Of a stretch of 64,000 nt of DNA, positions 8,919 through 19,809 are shown one piece after another (the stretch's first letter is position 1; each line of letters starts with the position of its first letter). This DNA is from Salinispora vitiensis (GTDB lineage Bacteria; Actinomycetota; Actinomycetes; Mycobacteriales; Micromonosporaceae). The DNA is taken from positions 4,347,901-4,411,900 of the forward strand of contig NZ_KB900388.1 of assembly GCF_000378825.1 (NCBI RefSeq), in the 5' to 3' direction. The notes beneath the pieces were generated by a model that was given only the letters and a program-made list of their open reading frames with translations, did not search any database and was not told the DNA's origin. The translations under genes and the position numbers were made by a program.

Positions 8919-9551
8919 GTGGAAGTACACGTCATTGACCACCCGCTCGCCCAGGCGCGGCTGACCGCGATGCGCGACGCCCGGACCGACTCGGCCTCGT
9001 TCCGCGCCGCGCTGCACGAACTCACCACCATGCTGGTGTACGAGGCGGCCCGCTCCTTCCCCGTCGAGCGCTACCCGGTGCAAACCCCGGTGACCGGTAC
9101 TCAGGGCACCCGACTCGCCAATCCGCCGCTGCTGGTGCCGGTGCTGCGGGCCGGGCTCGGCATGGCCGACGCCGCGCTGGGCCTGTTGCCGGAGTCTTCG
9201 ATGGGCTTCGTCGGTCTGGCCCGGGACGAGGAGACCTTCGAGCCCCGCGCGTACATGGAGTCGCTCCCGCCGGACCTCACCGGACTGCCGGTGCTGGTGC
9301 TCGACCCGATGCTCGCCACCGGGGGCTCGTTGGAGCACTGCTGCCGGTTGCTCGCCGACCGGGGGTGCACCGAGATCACGGTGCTCTGCGTGCTCGCCGC
9401 GCCGGTCGGAATTGACCGGCTGGAGCGTTCCGGACTGCCCCTGCGCCTGGTCACGGCGGCAGTCGACGAGGGCCTGAACGACCGTCGGTTCATCGTCCCC
9501 GGCCTGGGCGACGCCGGTGACCGGCAGTTTGGTGGCATGCCCCGCTTCTGA
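8919..9551 (+). CDS. upp: Uracil phosphoribosyltransferase
   Basis: Converts uracil and PRPP to UMP in pyrimidine salvage. The 210-residue length is normal for the family. The PRPP loop VLVLDPMLATGGS lies at about residues 127-139, the conserved RAGLGM near 78, and the uracil-binding C-terminal region LNDRRFIVPGLGDAGDRQFG ends the protein. I chose the GTG at 8919 (VEVHVIDHPLAQARL) because it matches the usual N terminus; the frame stays open further upstream without homology. TAGGTT lies 8 bases before this GTG. It is divergent from deoC and convergent with the phosphohexomutase gene, with a strong terminator between them. Confidence 0.93.
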   Translation: MEVHVIDHPLAQARLTAMRDARTDSASFRAALHELTTMLVYEAARSFPVERYPVQTPVTGTQGTRLANPPLLVPVLRAGLGMADAALGLLPESSMGFVGLARDEETFEPRAYMESLPPDLTGLPVLVLDPMLATGGSLEHCCRLLADRGCTEITVLCVLAAPVGIDRLERSGLPLRLVTAAVDEGLNDRRFIVPGLGDAGDRQFGGMPRF

Positions 9552-9634
9552 CCGCGACTGGTCCACAGCGCCGCTGCCGCACCGCGTGGTCGGTGCTGCG
9601 GCTGCCGAGCTGCCCCACGTGCGCGTCCATTGTT

Positions 9635-9662
9635 GATCCGGGGCAGCCCGCTGCCCCGGATC
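9635..9662. terminator. Bidirectional terminator between upp and the phosphohexomutase gene
   Basis: A perfect 12-bp stem, GATCCGGGGCAG paired with CTGCCCCGGATC, with a 4-base loop CCCG. It lies in the 118-base gap between two convergent stop codons. No T-run follows, as is common in high-GC actinobacteria. Confidence 0.75.
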
Positions 9663-9669
9663 GGACCCG

Positions 9670-11364
9670 CTACACCCCCAGGCTGGCGGCGATTTCGGTG
9701 CGCAACTCGGCGACGGCCGCGGCGGCGCGGCGCCGGGCCGTGGCGATGTCACCCGCGACGGCCGGCTGCACCACCTCCAGGTACGCCTTGAGCTTTGGCT
9801 CGGTGCCGGACGGTCGGATCACCACCCGGGCGGTGGCGCTGCGCAGGATCACCACATCGGCTGCCGGGAGCAGGTCTTGGGATTCGATGAGCGCTTCTCC
9901 GAGCAGGGTGCGCGGGGTCGCGGCGCGGATCCGGGCCATCGCGTCGGTGATCACCTGTAGGTCGTCCACCCGGACCGAGAGCTGGTCGGTGTGGTGCACG
10001 CCGAACTCGGCCGCCAACTCGTCCAGCCGGTCGGCGAGGCCACGCCCCTCCGCCTTGAGCCCAGCGGCGAGCTCGGCGATGGTCAGCGCCGCCGTGATGC
10101 CGTCCTTGTCCCGGACGTGGTCGGGGGCGACGCAGTAGCCCAGTGCCTCCTCGTAGCCGAAGACCAGCGGGGTGGACCCACCGCCGGCCCGGACAATCCA
10201 CTTGAACCCGGTCAGCGTCTCGTCATACGGCAGGTCCCGGGCGGTGCACATCGCGCGCAGCAGCGCCGACGACACGATGGTGGTCGCGTAGAGGCCGGTT
10301 CGGCCGCGCCGCATCAGGTGGTCGGCGAGGAGCGCCCCCACCTCGTCACCGCGGAGCATCCGCCACCCCGGAGTGTCCCGGTCCGTCCCGGATTCGGCCG
10401 GCTCCCGGATGACCACCGCGCAGCGGTCCGCGTCCGGGTCGTTGGCGATCGCGAGGTCCGCGCCGGTCGCCTCGGCCAGGGCGGTGAGCAGGTCAACGGC
10501 TCCGGGCTCCTCCGGGTTGGGGAAGGCGACCGTGGGGAACTTCGGATCCGGCTCAGCCTGCTCCGGTACGAGCTGCGGGGTGGGGAAACCGGCGTGGGTG
10601 AACGCCGCGGTGAGCACCGCGGCGCCAACTCCGTGTAGTGGCGTGTACGCCACCTGCAGGTCACGCGGCCCGTCCGGTGCGATCACCGCGACGGCCTGCT
10701 GCACGTACGACGCCACCAGGGCGTCGTCGAGGAGCTGCCCGGGTGGGCCCAGCGGTACGGCAGCGAGCGGGCCGACCGCGCGGATGGCGGACTCGATCTC
10801 GGCGTCCGCTGGCGGCACGATCTGCGCGCCCGCGCCCAGTTCGCCACCGAGCTGGGCGCCCAGGTAGACCTTGTAGCCGTTGTCCTGGGGCGGGTTGTGA
10901 CTGGCGGTCACCATCACTCCGGCGACCGCCTCGTGCTGGCGCACCGCATGGGCCAGCACCGGCGTCGGCAGCGGGCGGGGAAGCAGCAGCGCCGGGCGGC
11001 CCGCGCCGGTGGCGACCTGCGCGGTTCGTTCCGCGAAGGCGCGGGAGCCGGTTCGGGCGTCGTACCCGATCACCAGGGGACCGACGCCACCCTGGGCGGC
11101 CAGCCAGGCGACCAGCCCGGCGGCGGCCTGGGTGACCACCGCGAGATTCATTCCGTTCGGGCCGGCCCGCAACGGGCCGCGCAGGCCCGCGGTGCCGAAG
11201 GTCAGCGGGCCGGCGAAGCGGTCGGCCAGCTCCGGGGCGCTGGCCGGAAATCGGTCGAGCACTGCCTGTAGCTCGGCGCGGCCGGCCGGGTCCGGATCGT
11301 CGTCGAGCCAACGTTGGGCCTGCTCACGAAGGTCATTGAGGTGGTGGTGGTGATCCGCCGACAT
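9670..11364 (-). CDS. Phospho-sugar mutase (phosphoglucomutase/phosphomannomutase family)
   Basis: Alpha-D-phosphohexomutase that moves phosphate between C1 and C6 of a hexose phosphate. All four domain signatures are present. The phosphoserine loop is VMVTASHNPPQDNGYKVY (about residue 153), the metal loop NDPDADR (about 308) and the sugar loop GYEEALGY (about 400). The phosphate-binding loop is RPSGTEPKLKAYLE (about 515). At about 565 residues it belongs to the longer PgmA/PMM2-like class. I start at the ATG of MSADHHHH (11364); a GTG five codons upstream (11379) is an alternative, and the AGAGG before the ATG is too close to be ideal. Substrate preference (glucose or mannose) cannot be fixed from sequence. 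Confidence 0.9.
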   Translation of the reverse strand: MSADHHHHLNDLREQAQRWLDDDPDPAGRAELQAVLDRFPASAPELADRFAGPLTFGTAGLRGPLRAGPNGMNLAVVTQAAAGLVAWLAAQGGVGPLVIGYDARTGSRAFAERTAQVATGAGRPALLLPRPLPTPVLAHAVRQHEAVAGVMVTASHNPPQDNGYKVYLGAQLGGELGAGAQIVPPADAEIESAIRAVGPLAAVPLGPPGQLLDDALVASYVQQAVAVIAPDGPRDLQVAYTPLHGVGAAVLTAAFTHAGFPTPQLVPEQAEPDPKFPTVAFPNPEEPGAVDLLTALAEATGADLAIANDPDADRCAVVIREPAESGTDRDTPGWRMLRGDEVGALLADHLMRRGRTGLYATTIVSSALLRAMCTARDLPYDETLTGFKWIVRAGGGSTPLVFGYEEALGYCVAPDHVRDKDGITAALTIAELAAGLKAEGRGLADRLDELAAEFGVHHTDQLSVRVDDLQVITDAMARIRAATPRTLLGEALIESQDLLPAADVVILRSATARVVIRPSGTEPKLKAYLEVVQPAVAGDIATARRRAAAAVAELRTEIAASLGV

Positions 11365-11411
11365 GCCTCTTGATAGCACGTCGGCGGATCACCGCGTCGG
11401 CTCGCCCAGGC

Positions 11412-13421
11412 TCAGCTGGCCGCGGCCAGCTGGAAAGATTTGACCATCTCGTCGAAGATCGGTCGACTCTCCTCGAACCGGGCGTCGTTGGCGGTCAGGT
11501 AGAACGAGTACGACTGGCCCTCGTGGGCGACGCCACGCCAGATGCCGTGCCGCATCTCCGCGCCCTCACCACAGGTGTATTCAAGCTGGGCCGCCGGCTT
11601 GCCGGCCAGCTCGACCCCGACGTCCAAGGCGACCTGACGGTACGGCTTCGCGCAGGAGGAGTTGGTCTGCAGCCCGTCCTCGGCGATCTCTGCCCAGCGT
11701 GCTGAGGTGTTATTCCACTTCTCGGTGATGACGCGGACCCGGCGGCCCTGGTCCTCCGGGTCAACGTAGTCGGTGTACAGCCCGCCGACCTTCTCCTCCC
11801 AACCCTGCGGCACCAGGACCCGCACCCCCCGCGCCGAGTACTCCATCAGTTCGGGAAGCTCGACGGTGGGAGCGGCCGACGTCGGCGGAGCCGCCGGTGG
11901 TGCGACCGGTGGCTCCGAATCGTCTCCGCCGGTGAAGGTGAGGATGCCGATCAGGAGCACCACGGCCAGCCCGCCCGCGACGGCGAGCTGGACCTTGCCC
12001 GGCCAGCTCTTCACCCGGTCAACGAGTTGGTTGCCGCCGGCCCGGGCCGGACCGGCGAGGCCGCCGCCGGGTGCCGGTGCCGGCGGCTGCGATGCGTTGG
12101 TCCACGCCTGACCGGTGCCCGGAACTGACCACTGGGCGCCGGCCGGGGGAGCGGCCGGGCCCGGGTAGCCCCCGACGCGCGCGGTGGCATCCCCGCCGTA
12201 GGTGCGGCTCGGCGCCGGCATCGCCCCGGTCGGTGTGTTCAACGGACCGCCGAGCGCGTTGGCGCTGGTTTCCTCCAGAGCAGCGGGAGTGGCCCGGGAC
12301 TCCACCGCCGGACGCTCGCCCCGGCGCAGCGCGGCGAGCCGGTCGGTGAGCGACTCACCGGCGGCGAGCATCGCGCGCCCGCCGATCGCGCCGCTCGGTT
12401 TCGGCTGGGCCGGTTGCGCCGGCGCCAGCTGGGCGGGTTGAGCCAGTTGGGCGGGTTGGGTCGGCTGCGGGCTCGCGGCTGGCTGTTGCTGGACGGGCAC
12501 CACCGAGTACGGGTCGGTCACCGAGTGCACCGCAGCCGCGTTGCTGGTCAGCGGGCCGGCGAGCAGCTCGCGGAGCATGGCCCGGGCCGTGTGCACGGGC
12601 AGCCGGCGGTCCGGGTCCTTCTCCAGCAGTCCCATCAGTACGGGCACCAGCGGGCCACTGCGCTGGGGCGGGGCCGGCGGGTCCTCGACGACCGAGTGCA
12701 TCGTCTCGATCGGATCGCCCTTGTCGAAGGGCGGGCGCCCCTCGGCGGCCGTGTAGAGGGTCACCCCGAGGGAGAACAGGTCGCTGGGCGGCCCGAAGTC
12801 CTGGCCCATCGCCCGTTCGGGGGAGATGAAGTGTGGGGAGCCGAGCACCATGCCGGGCGTGGTGAGCTGCACGTCGGTGGGCATCCGGGCCACCCCGAAG
12901 TCGGTCAGCACGCAGCGGCCGTCCGAACAGATCAGCACGTTGGCGGGCTTGACGTCACGATGCAGTACGCCGATCGCGTGCGCCACCTCCAGCGCGCCGA
13001 GCAGCGAGACGCCGATCTTGGCTACCACCCGCTGGGCCAACGGGCCGTCTTCGATCACCATGTCCGCGAGGCTGCGGGAGTCGAGCAGCTCCATCACGAT
13101 CCACGGCCGGCCACCCTCGGTGACCACGTCGTAAACCTGGACGACGGCGGGGTGTTGGATCGCCGCCGCGGCGCGGGCCTCACGCAGGGTGCGTTCGTAC
13201 ATGGCGTCGCGGTCGGAGGGGGCCAGCCCCTGGGGTAGGACGACCTCCTTGACGGCCACGTCTCGGCGCAGGAGCGTGTCTGCGGCACGCCAGACCGTGC
13301 CCATGCCGCCATTGCCCACCGCCGAGCGCAATGAGTAGCGCCCGCCAATGATGGTGTTGGGTGTTGCGCGGTCGCTGGGAGGACTGACAGGTCCGCCGCT
13401 CCACGTCGGGATCTGAGTCAC
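11412..13421 (-). CDS. Transmembrane serine/threonine protein kinase (PknB-like)
   Basis: A 669-residue eukaryote-type kinase. The domain begins IIGGRYSLRSAVGNGGMGTVWRA (glycine loop), with ATP lysine VAVKEV (about 55), catalytic loop HRDVKPANVL (about 152), DFGVAR (about 172) and activation-segment GSPHFISPERA, so it looks active. A long Pro/Gln/Ala-rich linker (about 290-470) leads to one membrane helix (LAVAGGLAVVLLIGILTF, about 477-495). An extracellular domain of about 170 residues with two Cys ends in SFQLAAAS. The external domain resembles that of the kinase at 45473-47347 in layout. It is divergent from the mutase gene. Start is GTG at 13421. Ligand and targets are unknown. Confidence 0.9.
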   Translation of the reverse strand: MTQIPTWSGGPVSPPSDRATPNTIIGGRYSLRSAVGNGGMGTVWRAADTLLRRDVAVKEVVLPQGLAPSDRDAMYERTLREARAAAAIQHPAVVQVYDVVTEGGRPWIVMELLDSRSLADMVIEDGPLAQRVVAKIGVSLLGALEVAHAIGVLHRDVKPANVLICSDGRCVLTDFGVARMPTDVQLTTPGMVLGSPHFISPERAMGQDFGPPSDLFSLGVTLYTAAEGRPPFDKGDPIETMHSVVEDPPAPPQRSGPLVPVLMGLLEKDPDRRLPVHTARAMLRELLAGPLTSNAAAVHSVTDPYSVVPVQQQPAASPQPTQPAQLAQPAQLAPAQPAQPKPSGAIGGRAMLAAGESLTDRLAALRRGERPAVESRATPAALEETSANALGGPLNTPTGAMPAPSRTYGGDATARVGGYPGPAAPPAGAQWSVPGTGQAWTNASQPPAPAPGGGLAGPARAGGNQLVDRVKSWPGKVQLAVAGGLAVVLLIGILTFTGGDDSEPPVAPPAAPPTSAAPTVELPELMEYSARGVRVLVPQGWEEKVGGLYTDYVDPEDQGRRVRVITEKWNNTSARWAEIAEDGLQTNSSCAKPYRQVALDVGVELAGKPAAQLEYTCGEGAEMRHGIWRGVAHEGQSYSFYLTANDARFEESRPIFDEMVKSFQLAAAS

Positions 13422-13611
13422 TGAAGAGCCACCGGGGATTTCGAGGGGGGCTGGGACACAACCCCCCTATCTTGCTGGGTCGGATGCCGGTTGCGAAAGC
13501 CGACGCGGCGGACATTTGGCAAAGTCGACGGTGTGTGTCCGGACAGGCACGCTGGGGTGGTCGGGTGGGGTGTGTGCCCTATCCCTCATCCGGTGCCGGG
13601 GCAGGTCGCCT

Positions 13612-13617
13612 TACCAT
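13612..13617 (+). promoter_or_regulatory. -10 box for the acyl-CoA mutase gene
   Basis: TACCAT lies exactly 6 bases before the ATG at 13624 and no Shine-Dalgarno is present, so the mRNA is probably leaderless. This also supports the chosen start. Confidence 0.55.
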
Positions 13618-13623
13618 CCGGTA

Positions 13624-15207
<1,584 letters not shown>

Positions 15208-15777
15208 CCCCGCCCCAGCCTCCCGACGTCTCGGCCTCCCGACGTCCCGACGTCTGGCGTCCCCGCGGTGCTGCCGTTGCCGGTGCCGCCAGCGGTTGCT
15301 GCCCGCTGCCCTGCCCCTGCCAGCTGCCCGTTCGCGGGCTGGGTGGCGGTCTGGGCGCGTAGCGGGCGGCAACCGTGGGTAACCCGTTCGAGTGAGGTAG
15401 ACGCACACCGTGTGTGGTCGGTTACCGGGTGAACGTGTGACCGTCTGCGGGCTCCGGTCGTGAGTGTGGTTGCTAGTTGTCGGAGTGTCCGTTAACAGAA
15501 CGGACTAATGCCACAATTCGGATGACGGTCTCGAGTGGTGGGGAAAAATTCTGCACTCGTGAATCGGTTACGCGTTGTAGGAGGTGTGGGGCAGATGGCA
15601 GCGTTCAACCGCGATCTACCTGCTGTCCCGCCGATGAACGAGCGCCCCGAGCAGGGCGTACGTGACGCAGAGCGGCCCGATCGCTACCAGAACGAGGTTG
15701 CGCAGCGTCACCGTCGGAGGTCTAGGCTGTCGGCGGTTCCGGAAGATTCATCCATTTCTAGTGATCGAGAATTCGAC
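15208..15777. other. Intergenic region with repeats upstream of the M20 gene
   Basis: About 570 bases without a supportable gene. Just after the mutase stop, a short stretch (about 15222-15260) repeats TCCCGACGTC three times. An inverted repeat lies at 15487-15505. A frame open from about 15535 joins the M20 gene but has no peptidase homology before 15778. The composition from 15470 to 15560 is more AT-rich, as expected for a promoter, but I cannot place -35 and -10 boxes with confidence. Confidence 0.5.
15487..15505. promoter_or_regulatory. Inverted repeat, possible operator for the M20 gene
   Basis: GTCCGTT-AACAG-AACGGAC, two perfect 7-base arms around 5 bases. It lies in the AT-richer part of the region upstream of the amidohydrolase gene. 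No regulator gene is adjacent, so the binding protein is unknown. Confidence 0.35.
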
Positions 15778-17037
15778 GTGACGAGTGCGTTGACGCTGCC
15801 GAGTAATGGCCAGCTGGCGTCGTCCTGGACGGAGGCGCCCGCCGGCTCCCAGCCCTTACCCCTCGACCTGGACCAGTTCCTCGCGCTCCGGGTGTCGGGC
15901 CTGATCGCCACCCGTCGGCGAATCCACTCGCATCCGGAGCTCTCCGGCGAGGAGTTCGAGACGGCCGCCCTGATCGCCCGGGAGCTGACCCAGGCCGGGT
16001 TGCGACCCCGGCTGCTCCCCAAGGGCAACGGAGTCATCTGCGACATCGACGGTCGCCCAGACGGCCCGGTGGTCGCGTTCCGGGCCGACATCGACGCGCT
16101 GCCGTTGACCGACAGCAAGGACGTGCCCTTCCGCTCCACGGTTGACGGGGTCTGTCACGCCTGCGGCCACGACGTGCACACCACGGTCCTACTCGGCCTG
16201 GGAATGCTCCTCGCCCGCCTCGCCGAAGCGGGTGAACTGCCGGGCCGGGTGCGCCTGATCTTCCAGCCGGCCGAGGAGATCCTGCCCTGTGGTTCGCTCG
16301 AGGTGATCGAGGCCGGCGGTCTCGACGAGGTGGTGCAGATCTTCGCGCTGCACTGCGACCCGAACCTCCCGGTCGGCGAGATCGGCCTCCGGGTCGGTCC
16401 GATCACCGCTGCCGCCGACAACGTCAGCGTGCGATTGACCGGTCCCGGCGGGCACACTGCCCGCCCGCACCTCACCGTCGATCTGGTTGACGCCCTCGGC
16501 CGGCTGATCACCGAGGTGCCGGCCCTGGTCGCCCGGCGGGTGCCGGCCAACAGCGGACTACTGCTGGTGTTCGGCCACGCCTCGGCCGGCACCCGCTACA
16601 ACGTCATCCCGTCGGAAGCCTGCGCCTCTGGGACGCTGCGCGTGATGGATCGGGACACCTGGGCGATGGCCCCCAAGGTCGTCGCCCAGGTGGTCCAGGA
16701 CGTGATCGCCCCCACCGGCGCCACCGTGGACTTGGACTATCAGCGTGGCCGACCACCGGTCAGCAACGATTCCCAGGCCATCCAGGTCCTCGCCGCCGCG
16801 ACCACCGCCGCGCTCGGGCCGGCGGGCATCGCGGAGACCCCGCAGAGCATGGGGGGTGAGGACTTCTCCTGGTATCTGGAGTACGTCCCCGGTGCCCTGG
16901 CCCGACTCGGTGTCGGACGCCCGGGCCCGAACGTTGACCTCCACCGCGCGTCGTTCGACCCGGACGAGCGGGCCATCCCGGTCGGCGTTCGACTCATGGT
17001 GCAGACCGCGCTCCAGGCGCTTGCGGCGGCGGGCTGA
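15778..17037 (+). CDS. M20D family amidohydrolase
   Basis: A 419-residue M20D metallohydrolase, the family of hippurate hydrolase and N-acyl-amino-acid or N-acetyl-diaminopimelate deacetylases. It opens with the family-typical IHSHPELSGEEFETA. Metal ligands are seen in CHACGHDVH (about residue 126), QPAEE (about 162), ALHCDPN (about 191) and near the C terminus in SMGGEDFSWYLE (about 359). The dimerisation insert contains GPGGHTARPH (about 225). I chose the GTG at 15778 because upstream residues lack homology. The stop overlaps the 3' end of the convergent lipoprotein gene by 44 bases. The natural substrate cannot be told. Confidence 0.87.
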   Translation: MTSALTLPSNGQLASSWTEAPAGSQPLPLDLDQFLALRVSGLIATRRRIHSHPELSGEEFETAALIARELTQAGLRPRLLPKGNGVICDIDGRPDGPVVAFRADIDALPLTDSKDVPFRSTVDGVCHACGHDVHTTVLLGLGMLLARLAEAGELPGRVRLIFQPAEEILPCGSLEVIEAGGLDEVVQIFALHCDPNLPVGEIGLRVGPITAAADNVSVRLTGPGGHTARPHLTVDLVDALGRLITEVPALVARRVPANSGLLLVFGHASAGTRYNVIPSEACASGTLRVMDRDTWAMAPKVVAQVVQDVIAPTGATVDLDYQRGRPPVSNDSQAIQVLAAATTAALGPAGIAETPQSMGGEDFSWYLEYVPGALARLGVGRPGPNVDLHRASFDPDERAIPVGVRLMVQTALQALAAAG

Positions 17038-18031
17038 CCGGGGGCGGAGCGACCCCGCCGCTGGTGGGATCGGTCGGCCCCCTCCCTGCGGGATCGGTCG
17101 GCCCCCTCCCGGCGCCGCCCGCGAGGGGAGCGACCAGGGCCGGCCGCTGGCGGCGGCGTAGCAACCACACCGTCGTGCCCACCGGTGCGCCGAGCAGGAG
17201 CAGCCACGGCAGGACCGCGCCGAGTACGGTCAGCAGGACGGTCCACGAGATCACGAAGACCTTCCACCCGCCCTCGAGACCAGCCACGAAGCCGAACGCG
17301 GAAGCCTCGTCCTCGGTGGCGGCGTCCGGGCCGACCAGCGACACCACGATCGAGGAGAGCGCGGTCAAGTCCGCCAGTCGGCGCTGCTTCGCCTCCAGCG
17401 AGGCGAGGTCGGCCTCGCGGCGCGCCAACTCGTTCTCCAGCGTCACCAGATCGCTGATCGACCGTGCCTCGCCGAGCAGCCGCCGGGCGTTGTCCACCCG
17501 GGCCTGTTGGGTGGTGATCCGGGCGTCGAGGTCGATCGTCTCCTCGGTGACGTCCTCGGTGGAGATCTCCTGTCGCTGCCGTTTGCCGAGTTCGGCGACC
17601 TGCTCCACCACCGTGGCGAACTTCGCGGCCGGCACCCGGAGCGTCAGCTCGACGGTGGCGTTCCCGGCCGCACTACGTCGCTGGTCACTACCGACGAAAC
17701 CGCCGGCCGCGGTGGTCCGGGCGATCGCATCGCGGGCCGCCTGCTCGACGTCGGACACCTGCACGCGCATCGAACCGGTGTAGACGATGGCACGCTGGTC
17801 GACCCGGAGGTCCGCCGAAGCGTCGTCGCCCCCGTCCGGCCCGGCCGGCCCGTCCGGCTGGCCGGCGCCCGCCGCGGTCGCCGCCGTGTCGTCGCCGGTG
17901 CCCGGACCGCCGCGCTCGTCCGTGCCCGCACCGCAGCCACTGACGAGCAGGACCCCCATCAGTACCGCTACCAGCGCCGCCCCTCGGCGGCGCGCTCCAC
18001 ATCGATACATATCCGCTCCGATCCGTAACAT
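16994..18031 (-). CDS. DUF4349-type lipoprotein with C-terminal membrane helix
   Basis: A 345-residue membrane-anchored protein. The signal peptide ends in the lipobox LLVSGCGAG, so the Cys should be lipidated. The body (about residues 75-250) matches the DUF4349 pattern: RAIVYTGSMRVQVSDVEQAA, then FVGSDQRR and a coiled-coil region with many Arg/Glu/Ala. A second membrane segment (about 260-300) is followed by a basic, Pro-rich tail. Two starts fit: ATG 18031 (GGAG seven bases upstream) and ATG 18010 (GGAG five bases upstream). The latter gives a more compact signal peptide. The 3' end overlaps the convergent M20 gene. Function unknown. Confidence 0.85.
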   Translation of the reverse strand: MLRIGADMYRCGARRRGAALVAVLMGVLLVSGCGAGTDERGGPGTGDDTAATAAGAGQPDGPAGPDGGDDASADLRVDQRAIVYTGSMRVQVSDVEQAARDAIARTTAAGGFVGSDQRRSAAGNATVELTLRVPAAKFATVVEQVAELGKRQRQEISTEDVTEETIDLDARITTQQARVDNARRLLGEARSISDLVTLENELARREADLASLEAKQRRLADLTALSSIVVSLVGPDAATEDEASAFGFVAGLEGGWKVFVISWTVLLTVLGAVLPWLLLLGAPVGTTVWLLRRRQRPALVAPLAGGAGRGPTDPAGRGPTDPTSGGVAPPPVSPPPQAPGARSAP

Positions 18032-18156
18032 TCATCTGCTCCGCACCGGTGCGTGACCCGGACGGCAGGGACGATCGGTCAGTCGGGACGCGATGCGGCG
18101 TCCCTTCCGGCAGACTGCGCTGAGGAGGTCACGATTCGATTCTCGAGGAGTCACGA

Positions 18157-18786
18157 ATGCGGCTGACCAAGTACACGCACTCCTGCATCCGGGTGGAGGA
18201 CGAAGGTGGGGTGCTGGTCGTCGATCCCGGCGTCTACAGCGAGCGGGCCGCGCTGGACGGCGTGGACGCTGTGCTGATCACCCACGAGCACCCGGACCAC
18301 GTGGACGTGGCGGCCCTGACCGAGCAACACGACCGGGGGCCGTTCGTCGTGTACGGACCGCCGTCGCTGGCGGCCGTGCTGGACGGCCTGGCCGCCACGT
18401 TCGTCCCGGTCGAGGCGGGCGCGGAATTCACCGCCGCCGGTGTTCCGGTCCGCGCCTACGGCGGCCGACACGCCGTGATCCACTCCGACCTTCCGGTGGT
18501 GGAGAATCTGGCGTACCTGATCGACGACGTGGTCTACCACCCCGGTGATTCCTTCGTCGTGCCGCAGGACGTGCCGATCGACACGCTGTTCCTGCCGATC
18601 CACGCGCCCTGGGCGAAGTTCGCCGAGTCGCTGGACTTCCTCCGCGCCGTCGGGCCCCGCCGGGCGTACGCGCTGCACGACGGGTTGCTCAACGACCGCG
18701 GCCTGGATGTGCTGAACAACAACTTCGTCCGCCTCTCCGACGTGGACTACCAGCGGCTCGTACCGGGCACCCTGGTGGATGCCTGA
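18157..18786 (+). CDS. MBL-fold metal-dependent hydrolase (UlaG-like)
   Basis: A 209-residue single-domain metallo-beta-lactamase fold protein of the UlaG-like group. The metal motif is THEHPDHVD (about residues 41-49). Later ligands are probably in YGGRHAVIH (about 105), the Asp of YHPGDSF (about 128) and the His of ALHDGLLN (about 172). The N terminus MRLTKYTHSCIRVE is typical. A good Shine-Dalgarno (GAGGAG) precedes the ATG. The next gene begins 5 bases after its stop, so the two form an operon. The substrate is unknown. Confidence 0.88.
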   Translation: MRLTKYTHSCIRVEDEGGVLVVDPGVYSERAALDGVDAVLITHEHPDHVDVAALTEQHDRGPFVVYGPPSLAAVLDGLAATFVPVEAGAEFTAAGVPVRAYGGRHAVIHSDLPVVENLAYLIDDVVYHPGDSFVVPQDVPIDTLFLPIHAPWAKFAESLDFLRAVGPRRAYALHDGLLNDRGLDVLNNNFVRLSDVDYQRLVPGTLVDA

Positions 18787-18791
18787 ACCGC

Positions 18792-19718
18792 ATGTCCGGT
18801 CCGTCCCGGGAGCTGCTGCGGCAGCTCTATCGCACGCCCCCCGACCGGTTCGTGGCCGCCCGGGACGAGGCGGTGGCCGAGGCGCGGCGAGCGGGCGACG
18901 TACCTGCCGCGCGAGAGATCGCCCGGCTTCGTCGCCCCACGGTCGCGGCGTGGCTGGTGAACCTGCTCGCGTTGGAGCGACCGGAGCTCGTCGCCGACCT
19001 GGGTCAGCTCGCGGAGTCACTCCGGTCGGCCCAGCGGGAACTGCGCGGCGCGCAGCTGCGGGAGCTCTCCACCCGGCGGCGGGCAGTGGTCGGCGCGCTG
19101 CTCGCGGAGGTCCGCAGTCTGGCGGCCGCGGTGCCCGGTGCTCCACCGCCCGGCAAGCTCCCGCTCGGGGCGGTGGAGTCGACCCTCAACGCCGCGCTCT
19201 CCGACGTCGAGGTCGCCGAGCAGGTGCGCTCGGGCCGGCTGCTCCGGGCCGCCAGCTACGCCGGCTTCGGCGAGGTGCCGCGCCCGCAGCTGCGGCTGGT
19301 CACCGAGGAGTCGGCGCCGCCGGCCCAGGCACCGGGTGGCGACGGGGCAGCCCCCCGTGCTCGGCAGGCGGAGCGGGCCGCCCGCGCCGAGCGGGAACGG
19401 AAACGTCGGGCGTTGGCGACGGAGTTGGCGAAGGCCCGTACTGATCAGGAACGGGCCGAGGCGGAGCTGGCCGGTGCGGCGGAGGCCGAGCGGGGTGGGG
19501 TGGACGGACTCGCCGCGATCGAGACGGAAATCGCCGAGCTGGAGCGGCAACGGGCCGCTGCCGAAGCGGAGCTGAGCCGGGCGAGGTCGGCGCGGCGGGC
19601 AGCCGAACGGGCGGTCATCGGCGCGCGGCGCCGGACCGGCGAGGTGGAGGCCGCGGCCGAAGCGTTCGCCGAGGAGGAGGCCGACCCCCGCGGTGCCGGT
19701 CGACACCCGAATGTGTGA
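18792..19718 (+). CDS. Actinobacterial coiled-coil protein of unknown function
   Basis: A 308-residue soluble protein. The N-terminal half (LLRQLYRTPPDRFVAARDEA, then PTVAAWLVNLLALERPELV) looks globular and conserved-like. From about residue 190 to 285 it is a long Ala/Glu/Arg coiled coil (many AERERKRR and ELERQRAAAEAEL type repeats). No catalytic motif, signal peptide or membrane helix is visible. It follows the MBL hydrolase gene by 5 bases and is probably co-transcribed. I do not recognise a named family. Confidence 0.8.
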   Translation: MSGPSRELLRQLYRTPPDRFVAARDEAVAEARRAGDVPAAREIARLRRPTVAAWLVNLLALERPELVADLGQLAESLRSAQRELRGAQLRELSTRRRAVVGALLAEVRSLAAAVPGAPPPGKLPLGAVESTLNAALSDVEVAEQVRSGRLLRAASYAGFGEVPRPQLRLVTEESAPPAQAPGGDGAAPRARQAERAARAERERKRRALATELAKARTDQERAEAELAGAAEAERGGVDGLAAIETEIAELERQRAAAEAELSRARSARRAAERAVIGARRRTGEVEAAAEAFAEEEADPRGAGRHPNV

Positions 19719-19809
19719 TTGACGACGCACGGCGGGGCCGGCTCGTTGCCCCAAGGTGGGCGATAGCAGACTGTGGGTCGTGCGACATCCCCCCACAGAC
19801 TGCCGGCCG

